Shown: positions 33,106 through 41,598, counted from the stretch's first letter. The stretch is DNA of 42,581 nt from Nostoc sp. CHAB 5834 (GCA_020829485.1 JAIVFU010000061.1:1-42581); one strand, 5' to 3'. Notes: generated from the letters alone by a model not told the origin. Translations and numbers: made by a program.

Positions 33106-33615
33106 TTACTTGTCGGTGAAGACTTCCACGCGACGGTTGAGCTTCGCATTTAGTGCGTTTTGAGCCAAGGGAAGGTCGGCTGAGAAATATTTGGAATACT
33201 CCACTTGTACGCCTCGTTTACGAAGGGCCGCACTGACTGTTTCTGCGCGCTTTTTAGAGAGCGGACCCACTGTTTTTTCGTCGGGGTCTGCATGTCCCGC
33301 CAAAACGACCGTTGCGTTCTTGGGGATTTTTGCAAGTACCTTAAGCGCAGTAGGTGGAATGACAGCGCTGTTAAGTCCGAATTCAACCGTTGTGAACGGA
33401 GCCTGGTCCGGCATGCGATGGCTGGGGACGTACGGCGTTGACGCCAAAGTGGCCGGAGAATTCGCTGCGCCTAACTTGACCCTAACCGGCTCAATAGGGG
33501 TTGCAATTGCAGACCGAGAGATGTCCCAGTTGGTCCCCCCTCGAACTTGAACGTTGTTCTCCACATGGTCCAAGTATTGAACGTGTCCCGGCACTTCCGG
33601 AATAAAAGCAGTCAT
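33106..33615 (-). CDS. OmpA-family peptidoglycan-binding protein without signal peptide
   Basis: 169 aa. Residues about 75-168 form an OmpA-like domain: TTVEFGLNSAVIPPTALKVL, VVLAGHADPDEKTVGPLSKKRAETV, and NAKLNRRVEVF, which holds the NRRVE motif. No signal peptide or TM is seen, and the ATG overlaps the dsbA stop (CATGA), so the start is well set. Export would need another route, or a missed start. It is the last gene of the operon. Confidence 0.82.
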   Translation of the reverse strand: MTAFIPEVPGHVQYLDHVENNVQVRGGTNWDISRSAIATPIEPVRVKLGAANSPATLASTPYVPSHRMPDQAPFTTVEFGLNSAVIPPTALKVLAKIPKNATVVLAGHADPDEKTVGPLSKKRAETVSAALRKRGVQVEYSKYFSADLPLAQNALNAKLNRRVEVFTDK

Positions 33616-34235
33616 GGCTTTCCTGAGTTAAGTTTGTTGATACGTTCGAGCACAGCATCTCGAAGCGCGGGGATTGTTTTGGCTTCCCCGTAAGAGGTGT
33701 CCAGAGCGGAATCAATGACTCCGTTCTTCAAGAGGATGTAGGCAGGTACCTGTGAAACGCTTGCCGATGCTGCGAGCTTGTAGGCTCGGGTAAGCGGCTT
33801 CTCGCCTTCTACACTCTGAGCTTTCGTAAATACCGTAGCGAGCGCTGCTTCGTACTGGGGCAGGTCTTGAGAAAGCCAGGCGTGAGCCTCGGCAAATGAG
33901 AACAAGTTGATTCCTCGCTCTTGCATCCCCTTGTAGAACGAGGCCTTAACTTCCGCACCCATCCGAGCATCGTGGTCGCGGGCTGCGTAATAGACGCGTT
34001 CTTTGTCTCCTGTGTCTTCTGGGTGGCTTGGCAACGGAGCCCATACAAATGTCCCCCTGCCCGCTTTCACTTCCAGTTCAATGCGCCGGTCATGAGCTTC
34101 TGCTTGCAAGCAGAAGGCACAAGCGAAGCTCATAATTTTCACAACATCAACGCCGCGCTGCTCTTCGGCAAACAACGAAGGGGAGAGCAAAGCAGCGGAT
34201 GCGCCAAGCAGCGCACGTCGGCTTATAGCGCTCAT
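33612..34235 (-). CDS. DsbA-like thioredoxin-fold oxidoreductase
   Basis: 207 aa. The N-terminus MSAISRRALLGASAALLSPS has a twin-arginine-like SRRALLG motif and signal peptide. The active site is CAFC at residues 39-42, followed by a long helical insert and the cis-Pro segment SVSQVPAYILLKNG. This is the DsbA/DsbC-like plan for disulfide formation in the periplasm; the many-Cys TraH and TraN are plausible clients. It overlaps its neighbours by ATGA on both sides. Confidence 0.85.
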   Translation of the reverse strand: MSAISRRALLGASAALLSPSLFAEEQRGVDVVKIMSFACAFCLQAEAHDRRIELEVKAGRGTFVWAPLPSHPEDTGDKERVYYAARDHDARMGAEVKASFYKGMQERGINLFSFAEAHAWLSQDLPQYEAALATVFTKAQSVEGEKPLTRAYKLAASASVSQVPAYILLKNGVIDSALDTSYGEAKTIPALRDAVLERINKLNSGKP

Positions 34236-34642
34236 TCGGTCGGTCCCTGTTTAACCGGTTCCGAAGCTGCAGGAGCTTTGGACTGAGCTGCCGCTGCTGA
34301 CGCTGGGTTCAGGGGAGGCGAAACAACGCCCGAGTCTTTCAAAGACTGTAGCGTGGCGGCTGGTGCCGTGACTCCTTGTGCGGCCTTCCACTTGTTGTAC
34401 TCATCTTGGTAGAACAGACGCCAAGAGGTGTACTGGCAACCGTACTCCAGTGAGTTGAACCATCCTTGGACCGTAGCTTGCTGCTTTGGAAGCACGAGCG
34501 CTGACAGCGAAGTAATCACATTCCCCGTCCAGGCGACGGGCCGGCAAGCGTTCTCGATACGGCCGTTCGGTGTGGTGGCGGCAATCACCCAAAAAACAAA
34601 GCCAAGAAAAATCAGGCCCCAGAATTCTTTATGTAGCGTCAT
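34232..34642 (-). CDS. Single-TM protein of unknown function
   Basis: 136 aa if started at the ATG at 34642; the frame extends to an ATG at 34711. I prefer 34642 because MTLHKEFWGLIFLGFVFWVI gives an N-terminal TM and because a CTATACC motif at 34699-34704 would place the transcript start inside the longer version. Neither start has a clear ribosome site. A soluble part with two Cys (ENACRPVAW and EYGCQYTSW) and an Ala/Pro tail follow. It resembles no family I know; context suggests an envelope accessory. Confidence 0.6.
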   Translation of the reverse strand: MTLHKEFWGLIFLGFVFWVIAATTPNGRIENACRPVAWTGNVITSLSALVLPKQQATVQGWFNSLEYGCQYTSWRLFYQDEYNKWKAAQGVTAPAATLQSLKDSGVVSPPLNPASAAAAQSKAPAASEPVKQGPTE

Positions 34643-34698
34643 GGTGGTAGGTGCTAGTTGGTTCACCTGTCGAAAGAGACCGACAGGCTCATGAGCTA

Positions 34699-34704
34699 GG
34701 TATA
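34699..34704 (-). promoter_or_regulatory. -10-like TATACC before the 34642 start
   Basis: Minus strand TCCCTATACC, about 57 nt upstream of the ATG at 34642. Matches the repeated motif; no -35. Confidence 0.3.
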
Positions 34705-34745
34705 GGGACATTTCTTATATCCCACGTTCCTACACCCGACGGCAC

Positions 34746-36896
34746 TCAGGTTGCGGCCGCGAGTTTAAGGGTGACTTTCTTGGCGGGCGGGTCCCGAGGG
34801 TCCACTATGACTTGCTGAAAGTTTGGAAGGCTTGCCAACAGTTTCTGGCCCCAAACTGTCTTGTGGAGCCGGTTGTCAAAAACGGTAATACGTCCGCGGT
34901 CGCTTTCGCGTCGCATCAGACGGCCTACCATTTGGACCATCTTCACCAAAGTATCTGGCAGAGACCTTTTGTAGAAGTACTGAGCTCCCATTATTTCTTG
35001 GAGCTCCATCTCCACTGGCGTAACGGGTGCAGTAAAAGGCAGCGCGCAAATGATGACATGGGTGCAGAACTTGCCAGGCAAGTCCAGCCCTTCAGCCATA
35101 GTCGCAAGCCCGCACAAAATGCTTCCCTTTCCTTCATTGATTTTTCGCTTGTGAAGGGCCACCAACTCCTTCACACCCTTTTCGCCCTGGGCTATCACTT
35201 GCTCTCCGAACACACTTTTTAGTCGAGGCAGCATTGCCTTCATCAATGCACGTGAGGGGAATAGCACCAGGGTGCCCTCTTCCGAATCAATGAACTTAGG
35301 CATCACATCGGATAGCTCGCGCTGGAACCCGTCCTTTTGCGCTTGCTTAGGGCTGTGGTCCATGTTGACCATATACAGTCGGCACTCTTCGTAAGGGAAG
35401 ATGTGCGGCAACGTCATCGTTGTCATTTCTTCAGGGGCGCCTAGTCGGGTGCGGAATCGGTCGAAGCCGGCGAAGTCCTGAATGGTTGCAGACACCATCG
35501 CACATTTGACTCGTTCGTTCTTCCAGAGGAGCTCACGGAGAACATCCGCACCTTCAATCGGAGATGTGCACAAGTTCACACGCTCATCGCGTAGTTCAGC
35601 CCAACGTACAGCCCTACGATTCGTAGTGAGCAAGTAGAGGGCTTTATCTAAAGAGCCCAGTAGTGAGTTCAGTCCGGTCGCCTGATGCAGCAGCTCAGCA
35701 ATCACATTGCCGATGGACGGGTTCTTTTCTGCGAGGTCTGTTTGCTTCAGCTCTTGGGTCGCATCTTGCATCGCCTTAATCAGGCTGTCGCATTGGGTAA
35801 CTGCGTGACCTAGTGGAAGCACGAATTGAGGGTTCATCTTCCCAAGAGGGAAACGATGCGTACCGTTGTCGGACATTCCCGCAAGAGTCTCACTCAAAAG
35901 AGCCAGCTCCTTGAGGTTGTCAATTAGTCCAGATGCATCAAAGTCGCTGACACGCAATCCCTTCTTTTCGACAAGGCGCGAGAGCTCCCCATGCTTAGCA
36001 ATGCCTTTAGCGAACTTGACTGTGCGCGGGAGCTCTTCCAGCAATGTCGTAAGCTGGAGCGAGGCAGACCCGGCTTCCATAGCCTTGTCAGGAAGGTGGT
36101 GGGCCTCGTCAAAAACAACGAGGTAGTTCTTCCCGGGGAATAGCGGCTCCTGCCCTTCCTTCACCATGGCGAGGTCAGCGAGAACCAAGTCATGGTTCGC
36201 CACAATTATTTTGGCGGTACTCAAGGTCCGACGTGCGTTGAAAAACGGGCAGCTGTTGTAGTGCGAGCACTTCTGGTTGATGCATGTGTCGGTAGAGGCA
36301 GCGACTTGTCTCCAAGATGCACTCACCGATTTTGGGTAGCTATCTATGTCCCCGGACCACCCATGCGAATTCCAGGTGTTCATCAGTTCTTCGATTTCAG
36401 CCGCTTCAATCGCCTCTTCGTTTTTCTCTTGATTAAAGAAGTCGGTCTGAGGAGTGACGTCCTTTCCGTCCAAGTAGCGCTCTGCAGACTTGATACAGAA
36501 GTAACGGCTTCGGCCCTTGGCCAGCACAGCAGCACCGCTGTCCACAATGCCGGCCTCAACAAGCTTTGGCAGGTCCCCCTGCAAGATTTGAGATTGCAAT
36601 CCGACAGTAGCGGTGGCGACAACGATAGGGCTGTCGATAGCACGATTTTTCTGGCGCGCAGCGATGGCGCCAATCAGGTAGGCAAGCGTCTTACCAGTAC
36701 CCGTCGGGGCTTCTGCTGCGAGGGGCACCCCAGTGGTCAATGAGGTGCAGATTGCGTGGGAGAGGTCTTTTTGTTCCGCTCGGACGATGAACCCAGGTAG
36801 CGCCGCAAGTCGGCGATAGCTTTCTTCGACGAAGTTGAACCCGGGTTCGCTGACGGCGCCCCGTGTGATATCGGTGATGGCAATGACCTGACCCAT
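34746..36896 (-). CDS. DinG/XPD-type ATP-dependent DNA helicase
   Basis: 716 aa. Walker A AEAPTGTGKT (Lys69), DEAH box VVFDEAHHLPD near residue 263, motif III-type VSATIQDF, and motif VI QMVGRLMRRESDRGRI near the C-terminus. Four Cys for an iron-sulfur cluster are present (RYFCIKSAE, then CINQKCSHYNSC). These 5'-3' helicases unwind D-loops and RNA-DNA hybrids. The gene is the first of a tight operon with envelope genes. It is the divergent partner of the KfrA-like gene. Confidence 0.92.
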   Translation of the reverse strand: MGQVIAITDITRGAVSEPGFNFVEESYRRLAALPGFIVRAEQKDLSHAICTSLTTGVPLAAEAPTGTGKTLAYLIGAIAARQKNRAIDSPIVVATATVGLQSQILQGDLPKLVEAGIVDSGAAVLAKGRSRYFCIKSAERYLDGKDVTPQTDFFNQEKNEEAIEAAEIEELMNTWNSHGWSGDIDSYPKSVSASWRQVAASTDTCINQKCSHYNSCPFFNARRTLSTAKIIVANHDLVLADLAMVKEGQEPLFPGKNYLVVFDEAHHLPDKAMEAGSASLQLTTLLEELPRTVKFAKGIAKHGELSRLVEKKGLRVSDFDASGLIDNLKELALLSETLAGMSDNGTHRFPLGKMNPQFVLPLGHAVTQCDSLIKAMQDATQELKQTDLAEKNPSIGNVIAELLHQATGLNSLLGSLDKALYLLTTNRRAVRWAELRDERVNLCTSPIEGADVLRELLWKNERVKCAMVSATIQDFAGFDRFRTRLGAPEEMTTMTLPHIFPYEECRLYMVNMDHSPKQAQKDGFQRELSDVMPKFIDSEEGTLVLFPSRALMKAMLPRLKSVFGEQVIAQGEKGVKELVALHKRKINEGKGSILCGLATMAEGLDLPGKFCTHVIICALPFTAPVTPVEMELQEIMGAQYFYKRSLPDTLVKMVQMVGRLMRRESDRGRITVFDNRLHKTVWGQKLLASLPNFQQVIVDPRDPPAKKVTLKLAAAT

Positions 36897-36900
36897 GATT

Positions 36901-36906
36901 GGTATA
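36901..36906 (-). promoter_or_regulatory. -10-like TATACC immediately before dinG-like ATG
   Basis: Minus strand GGGCTATACC ends 4 nt before the ATG at 36896. Transcription would start at or beside the ATG, which suggests a leaderless mRNA. No -35 hexamer and no ribosome site are seen. Confidence 0.4.
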
Positions 36907-37076
36907 GCCCTTAGAGCTTTTTAGACTAGACCAAGTAAAGCCTCCGTTTTTATTCCTTTTTCGATAACAGGCTATGTACGCTTATCGTAATGGGCGTCCT
37001 CTCTACGACTTGAATTTAGTGCCAAAAGGGAGTGTTTCACGATATTTCCGCTCTCGAAATCGTAACGCCTAAGTCT

Positions 37077-37105
37077 TTGATTTCAATGGCTCTTTCTGCT
37101 AAAGT
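37077..37105 (+). promoter_or_regulatory. Promoter of the KfrA-like gene
   Basis: TTGATT (37077-37082), 17 bp, TAAAGT (37100-37105). A short inverted repeat, GTGGA (37104-37108) with TCCAC (37126-37130), overlaps the expected start and could be the KfrA operator. Confidence 0.5.
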
Positions 37106-37193
37106 GGACCTGTAAACAAGATTGTTCCACGGAATTCAAGGTGCTGGCTTACCATCCCTATGATGCATTCCGTAATAGCGTAACGGGGTCCCT

Positions 37194-37838
37194 ATGAGCC
37201 GAAGCACTTCCACACGCGCCAAAGTGCGTGCGATAGCAGACCAGATTGCATCTCAAGGTGGAGACCCTACCCCAACTCTCGTTAGGTCCCTTCTCGGAGG
37301 AGGGAGCCCCAATACGATTGTTGATGAGCTTCGAAGCTGGAAAGCAGCGAGAGATTCTTCAGGCACAACGCCTTCCGGCCCAAAGCCTCTTGTCCCGCCT
37401 CCGCCAATGGCATCCCGGGAAACTGTGGAAAAGATGGGCCTTGCGGAGCTAGCCAGTGCCTTACAGACAGCCAGCGAAGTCGTTGCTCGACAAGAACAAG
37501 GAATTTCGACTCAAGTTGCACTTCAGGCTGAATTGGCCAAGATGGTGAGGGACACAGAAAAAGCGCTTGAACTTGTCCCTGCCCTTCTACTTGAGTTGAA
37601 AGCCCAACGTACCTGGATGGAAGAATCCTTGTCGAAGCTCGAAGCACGCGCAGAGGGTACCCAGCGCTATCTCTTACGTTCTCTAGATGAGTCTCGGGAA
37701 GAAACAAGAATTTGGAAAGAACGCGCCAAAGCAGCTGCCGACGATGGGAGCACCTGGCGAAATACGTTGCAGCGGAGAGTTGAGCAACTGCTGGAGGAGC
37801 GAGGACGCCTAATTGAAAAGCAGTCCCACCAACAGTGA
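37194..37838 (+). CDS. KfrA-like plasmid DNA-binding protein
   Basis: 214 aa. Residues 1-55 match the KfrA N-terminal domain (VRAIADQIASQGGDPTPTLV, LLGGGSPNTIVDELRSW), which is helical and DNA-binding; the rest is a long Glu/Lys/Leu coiled coil. KfrA proteins repress their own promoter and support plasmid maintenance. R751-type KfrA is longer (about 340 aa). It is divergent from the dinG operon across a 297-bp region. Strong support that the window is plasmid-derived. Confidence 0.85.
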   Translation: MSRSTSTRAKVRAIADQIASQGGDPTPTLVRSLLGGGSPNTIVDELRSWKAARDSSGTTPSGPKPLVPPPPMASRETVEKMGLAELASALQTASEVVARQEQGISTQVALQAELAKMVRDTEKALELVPALLLELKAQRTWMEESLSKLEARAEGTQRYLLRSLDESREETRIWKERAKAAADDGSTWRNTLQRRVEQLLEERGRLIEKQSHQQ

Positions 37839-38497
37839 GGCTATCCTTCTCTTCGCGAAGAGACTTAATCTTCCGCCAAGCAGTGCTTTTCACTTCATGA
37901 AAAGTTGCGCTAAGCACTTGATTGATAACATTATTCATCATGAATATTTCCAGAGGGGTGCTACTTAAGGGGCGTAAAAAAAGAAGGTGCAGGGATTTAT
38001 GCATGGGCACAGGGTAAAAGCAACAGAGCTTTGACCATGACTGCCCTGTACCAAGTGGCCCCAGTTTTATCTCTTTCAAACCTGGCGCGCATTCGCTTTG
38101 ACCACCTCTCGATGCCCTGCACAGCATACGCGGACCTTTAGAGCTCGTTTTCTTGGCTCAGGTCCTCCTTCATGCCGCCCCGGGTCATACCGCTCACCAA
38201 CAAGTGCAATCGTTTGCTAAAGGTACCCGCTGCTGTGCCGAAGTCCAAAACCCCAATCCCAACGACTGAGCTTCCCTTGGAAATCTTTCCAGAGTAATAC
38301 CTACTGGGCCGTGGCCGGTAGATTCCCTGCCGGTATCCCGCCCCAACAGTGGCCCGTTCTCGGCTCGCTCCCCCGCGTGCTGCCGATTTGTCCACACTTT
38401 GTCATAACAGTGCTTTACGCGTAGACGCAGGCTAATTGTCAACGCCTGTTCGCATGCAAAGAGGGCAGCAAAGTCGTTAAGGCAAATGGGGAGCTAA
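37839..38497. other. Non-coding or decayed gap between kfrA and TnpB remnant
   Basis: 659 bp with no convincing gene. It holds the hairpin group at 37848-37918. Several short frames on both strands (for example minus 38138-38395) show no recognisable protein. A minus-strand stretch 37839-37941 starting at ATGATG encodes a plausible N-terminus (MMNNVINQVLSATF) but runs antisense into kfrA. The rest may be the damaged left part of the TnpB element. Confidence 0.5.
37848..37918. repeat. Nested palindromes downstream of kfrA
   Basis: TCTCTTCGCGAAGAGA at 37848-37863 is a perfect 16-bp palindrome. CTTTTCA (37886-37892) pairs with TGAAAAG (37898-37904), and AGTGCTT (37882-37888) with AAGCACT (37912-37918). 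Could be a transcript end or a protein-binding site. Confidence 0.55.
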
Positions 38498-39334
38498 ATG
38501 CTGGAGCCTTGTTCCAGGGGAGAGATAAGAAGCCCACAAGGTGCCGCTGATGTCACAACCGTATGCATTCTCAATGAAGGCTCACGCCTTCACTCCCAGA
38601 CCCTTCAAGCCATCAGCGCTGAGTTCGTGAATAACCGAACGAGGTGCAAAGAGTCCAAGCTACGCTGGCGCGTAAGCCGCGGCCCCCGCCGCAGCCTGGG
38701 ATGGGTTCCCTTCAAAGCCAGCGCCATCCGCTACCGCCAGGGCCAAGTGTTCCTGGGCAAGCAACCGCTGTCCCTGTGGGACAGCTACGGCCTCTCCGAC
38801 TACGAGCTGGGCCCGGGCAGCATCAGCGAGGATGCTAGGGGGCGCTGGCCAGCGTGAAGACCTCGGCAATGGGAATCGACGGCCCTGGTGAAAGACCACA
38901 GGGCCCTCTTCGTAGGCGACGTCAACGCCCAAGCGCTCACCCAGACACGCATGGCCAAGTCCGTGCTCGATGCGGGGTGGAGCGCATTCAGAACCATGCT
39001 CAAGTACAAAAGCGATGACGCGGGTGTGTGGTTCAAGGAGGTTGACGAGAAGTTCTCCACCCAGGAGTGCAGCGCCTGCGGCGCCCGCACCGGGCCCAAG
39101 GGGCTCAGAGACCTTGGGGTACGCAGCTGGAGCTGCTCGGCCTGTGGTGCGGAGCATGACCGGGACACCAACAGCGCGCGGGTCATCAAGGCCCGAGGGC
39201 TCGCTTGGCTGGAGAACGAGTTTTCCAAGGCAGCGGAGGCGAGAGCCGGTGAAGCTGCGTTGAATAAGGGAAGGCCTTCAGGCCTGCCCGAGGCTGGATA
39301 TGGCCTTCCAGATGTGGGAATCCCCTTCCTTTAG
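38498..39334 (+). pseudogene. tnpB: Degraded TnpB (IS200/IS605-type) nuclease gene
   Basis: Three blocks align with one TnpB: (1) about 38591-38848, SRLHSQTLQAIS through RWRVSRGPRRSLGWVPFKAS and SISEDARGRW; (2) 38851-38880 in another frame, SVKTSAMGID; (3) 38876-39334 in the first frame, STALVKDHRALFVGDVN, DAGWSAFRTML, the zinc ribbon CSAC...CSAC and the RuvC Asp in DRDTNSA. Frame 1 stops with TGA at 38855-38857. The part between GID and STALVKDH, normally about 60-70 residues, is missing, and the N-terminal third is not recognisable. The protein cannot be active. Confidence 0.88.
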
Positions 39335-39341
39335 GGAGGGG
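39269..39341 (+). ncRNA. Possible omega-RNA scaffold remnant at the TnpB 3' end
   Basis: GGAAGGCC (39269-39276) pairs with GGCCTTCC (39302-39309), and CCCCTTCC (39322-39329) pairs with GGGAGGGG (39334-39341). TnpB guide RNAs arise from the 3' end of tnpB and the right end of the element, and this is where these stems lie. Structure only; no proof of expression. Confidence 0.35.
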
Positions 39342-39398
39342 AGGATGTCAAATATTTTAGCCTACCCCAAGGTACACGGGAGCGAATAAACCCATCGC

Positions 39399-39404
39399 TA
39401 TACG
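39399..39404 (+). promoter_or_regulatory. -10-like TATACG before traN-like gene
   Basis: TCGCTATACG, 26 nt upstream of the ATG at 39431. It matches the motif found on the minus strand; no -35 consensus. Confidence 0.45.
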
Positions 39405-39430
39405 TAGTATAACTTTAACGACTTGGGCTA

Positions 39431-41467
39431 ATGAAAAAATTCATATTCGCAATAGGCCTTGCGCTTTCATTTTGCGCACACGCAGACCTCCAAAGCACGC
39501 AGCCGAGAGCCCTTGCAGGCCCCAACATGCGTGACATAGCCGCCATGAGCCAATCAGTGCTTCTTAGCGGGGAAAGCACTACTTTTTTGAACGTGGCTCC
39601 GCTCACTTCCTCGGAAAAAGGATTCGGCATGGCTAAGCTGAACACGCCTATCACGGGGAACCCTGTGGGCGCAATGCAGAAAATTCCGGTTCCCAATCCT
39701 GTGGGCAGAGCTGACGCATTGGCTGCTGCTGCTGATTGGATGACTCGCGAAATCGGTCCTTACAAATCTCGCTACGGCACTTGGTTGAAGAGCGAGGGCC
39801 TTTCCGTGGGCTTCTTCAACTACACCCAGGAAGTCATGGTGACTACAGAGCTGGGGCCGAAGAAATTCAACATCGCGTTTAATGCGAGTGTTGACCAGTC
39901 GGGTCGAGCTACTTATGGGCTGCCCAAATTGGTCGATTCCGACCCCATACTCGTGGAGGCAAACTATATCCCGCTGCGAGCCATTGGGGGGCTACCCGCG
40001 TCTTGGCAGTATCCTGATGCGGGCAAGATTGTTTGGCGGGTCCTAAACAAACGCTTTGAGCCCCTGTCGGGCTGGAGAGCAATTGAAACCAATGGTGCGT
40101 ATGACTCCGCTCTCATTGAGTTGGCAGGTGACCAAGATGCAAAACTTGCCTGCTTAATGGACCTCCGTAAAGCTGGATGCTCGGGGCCCAAGGATATACG
40201 CGGAATCATGAACGATGTCGGTGCGTCCTACGCAATTGTTAACTACATGCGCAGCATCGAGCCCGTCTATGAAGACACTCCCGAGGGAATTAAACCAGTT
40301 GGTGCCATCTCCGTTGATGAGCGCGTCTGGACATGCGTTTCTTACATAAATAAAGGCCATTACGGCTACGTTCTTTCACTCGTGGCGGACCAGTACGTCG
40401 TGCGCCAAGAATCAGATAAGGTGAACTGGCAGTTGCTCAAGCAATATGGCTCCAAAGGGATTTCTCCTACTGAGCCCTACAACAAAGAGGTAACTATTGC
40501 ACAAATGAACTCAGCATTCCCCGGTGTGGGCGCTGAATCGTTGGTAATATCTCCAGCTGTGGGGGATAACCAGATTTTCCGAATTACAGACAAGGACTTT
40601 ATTAAAAATCTTGTTTACGTTGCTCCTGTGACGGTAGACCCCAGAGGTGGTGAGATGGAAAACCTGAGTTTTGCGGGCGACATGGCTGTTTCGAAAATTG
40701 AAGACCCCGCCGCAAAACTTAAGAAACAGTATATGTTCGGTACTCTCGGCGACAATTACTGGCTGGAAGGACAATTTGACAGGTCGATTTCATTTAACTT
40801 GTCGTCAAATAAGTCACTAGAACGGTTCGAACTTGCTGAAGTTTCTTTCGATGACTATTTCTACATCATTGTCAACGGAGTCAAAGTTTATCAAGGGCCC
40901 TACGGGGGAAACACCCTAACAGCCGTAACGGGGACTACTCTGGGGGCAGGTGCTACCTGCAGTTTATCTGGGTCCCGTTGGTCTTGCCGTGAAGTGACGG
41001 GTAGCGTAGCGTCCGAAATAACGATGGGTAGCTGTCCCCTCAATACTGAGCAGGACCCTGCCGGTCCAGACAAGGATGGAAAGACAAAGTGTTTCGCAGT
41101 GCAAAACTCAACCTACGGTAATTGCATTGTGGAAAATGGCGGCTATATCTGTTCAGATGGATGCCCTCCCAATACAGTGCAGTACCAGACGGGTGCAACA
41201 ACTATTGGGAGCGGTTGCGGCTATCGAGACCTGCGTACGCAATTTAGATTCTCGCCAAAAATTGACTTGATGCCGTACCTTAATACGGGTCCCAATGTAA
41301 TTACCACGAGAACCATAGTGGGTGGTGGCGGAGATATGAACTTTAAAATTATCTCGGAAGGTTGCGGAGCAGAAAAAGGTTATGAGACCGAGAACCCTCC
41401 AGTTCCTCCCACGGCCACACCGCCAGCACTTGGTTACATCAACCAGTCCTACGCTGAGCAGCCCTAA
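39431..41467 (+). CDS. TraN-like mating-pair stabilisation protein
   Basis: 678 aa with signal peptide MKKFIFAIGLALSFCAHA. The C-terminal 240 residues carry the features of TraN: AEVSFDDYFYIIVNGVKVYQGPYGG, a Cys-rich section (CSLSGSRWSC, GSCPL, KCFAV, NCIVENGGYICSDGCPP, GCGYRD), and DLMPYLNTGPNVITTR near the end. The Cys-rich part would need the Dsb proteins encoded nearby. TraN is an outer-membrane protein contacting the recipient. In F-type clusters it lies between trbC and traF; here it is on the other strand, 8 kb away, with its own promoter and terminator. Call by motif, moderately sure. Confidence 0.7.
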   Translation: MKKFIFAIGLALSFCAHADLQSTQPRALAGPNMRDIAAMSQSVLLSGESTTFLNVAPLTSSEKGFGMAKLNTPITGNPVGAMQKIPVPNPVGRADALAAAADWMTREIGPYKSRYGTWLKSEGLSVGFFNYTQEVMVTTELGPKKFNIAFNASVDQSGRATYGLPKLVDSDPILVEANYIPLRAIGGLPASWQYPDAGKIVWRVLNKRFEPLSGWRAIETNGAYDSALIELAGDQDAKLACLMDLRKAGCSGPKDIRGIMNDVGASYAIVNYMRSIEPVYEDTPEGIKPVGAISVDERVWTCVSYINKGHYGYVLSLVADQYVVRQESDKVNWQLLKQYGSKGISPTEPYNKEVTIAQMNSAFPGVGAESLVISPAVGDNQIFRITDKDFIKNLVYVAPVTVDPRGGEMENLSFAGDMAVSKIEDPAAKLKKQYMFGTLGDNYWLEGQFDRSISFNLSSNKSLERFELAEVSFDDYFYIIVNGVKVYQGPYGGNTLTAVTGTTLGAGATCSLSGSRWSCREVTGSVASEITMGSCPLNTEQDPAGPDKDGKTKCFAVQNSTYGNCIVENGGYICSDGCPPNTVQYQTGATTIGSGCGYRDLRTQFRFSPKIDLMPYLNTGPNVITTRTIVGGGGDMNFKIISEGCGAEKGYETENPPVPPTATPPALGYINQSYAEQP

Positions 41468-41490
41468 TCAATAGAGTTACTCAGTTTGAG

Positions 41491-41515
41491 GCCCCCTTGT
41501 TCTAGGCAAGGGGGC
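41491..41515 (+). terminator. Terminator after traN-like gene
   Basis: GCCCCCTTG-TTCTAGG-CAAGGGGGC: a 9-bp perfect stem and 7-nt loop, followed by TTCTGTGTTTT. Ends the monocistronic traN-like unit. Confidence 0.82.
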
Positions 41516-41561
41516 TTCTGTGTTTTCAGGGGCAGGAGTCGAAAGGGCTAAACACCGCGGC

Positions 41562-41567
41562 TATACC
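41562..41567 (+). promoter_or_regulatory. -10-like TATACC before the 41599 gene
   Basis: GCGGCTATACC, 31 nt upstream of the ATG at 41599, just after the traN terminator. No -35 consensus. Confidence 0.4.
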
Positions 41568-41598
41568 GAAATGAGAGTAACCAACTTACCCCTACGCC

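Larger units (their letters stand above)
38498..39352 (+). mobile_element. Remnant of an IS200/IS605-type (TnpB-only) element
   Basis: Contains the tnpB pseudogene and a hairpin-rich right end finishing near GAGGATGTCAAA at 39341-39352. No TnpA Y1 transposase was found, and the left end is not identifiable. It sits between kfrA and the traN-like gene. Confidence 0.65.

Noticed and set aside
33612..34235. The DsbA-like gene as TrbC of the F-type system
   Set aside because: TrbC is also thioredoxin-like, but this protein has a CAFC active site and DsbA-like cis-Pro loop with a twin-arginine-like signal, which fits an oxidoreductase better.
37282..38127. A 281-codon minus-strand frame antisense to the KfrA-like gene
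   Set aside because: Most of it lies opposite a clear KfrA gene. Only its first 35 codons after ATGATG at 37941 look protein-like, and they have a weak ribosome site. Not supported as a gene.
38138..38442. Two overlapping short minus-strand frames in the kfrA-tnpB gap
   Set aside because: No recognisable domain, no ribosome site and Arg/Gly-rich composition as in chance frames.
38660..39228. Minus-strand frames opposite the TnpB remnant
   Set aside because: The plus strand shows clear TnpB blocks with zinc ribbon; the reverse frames are shadows.
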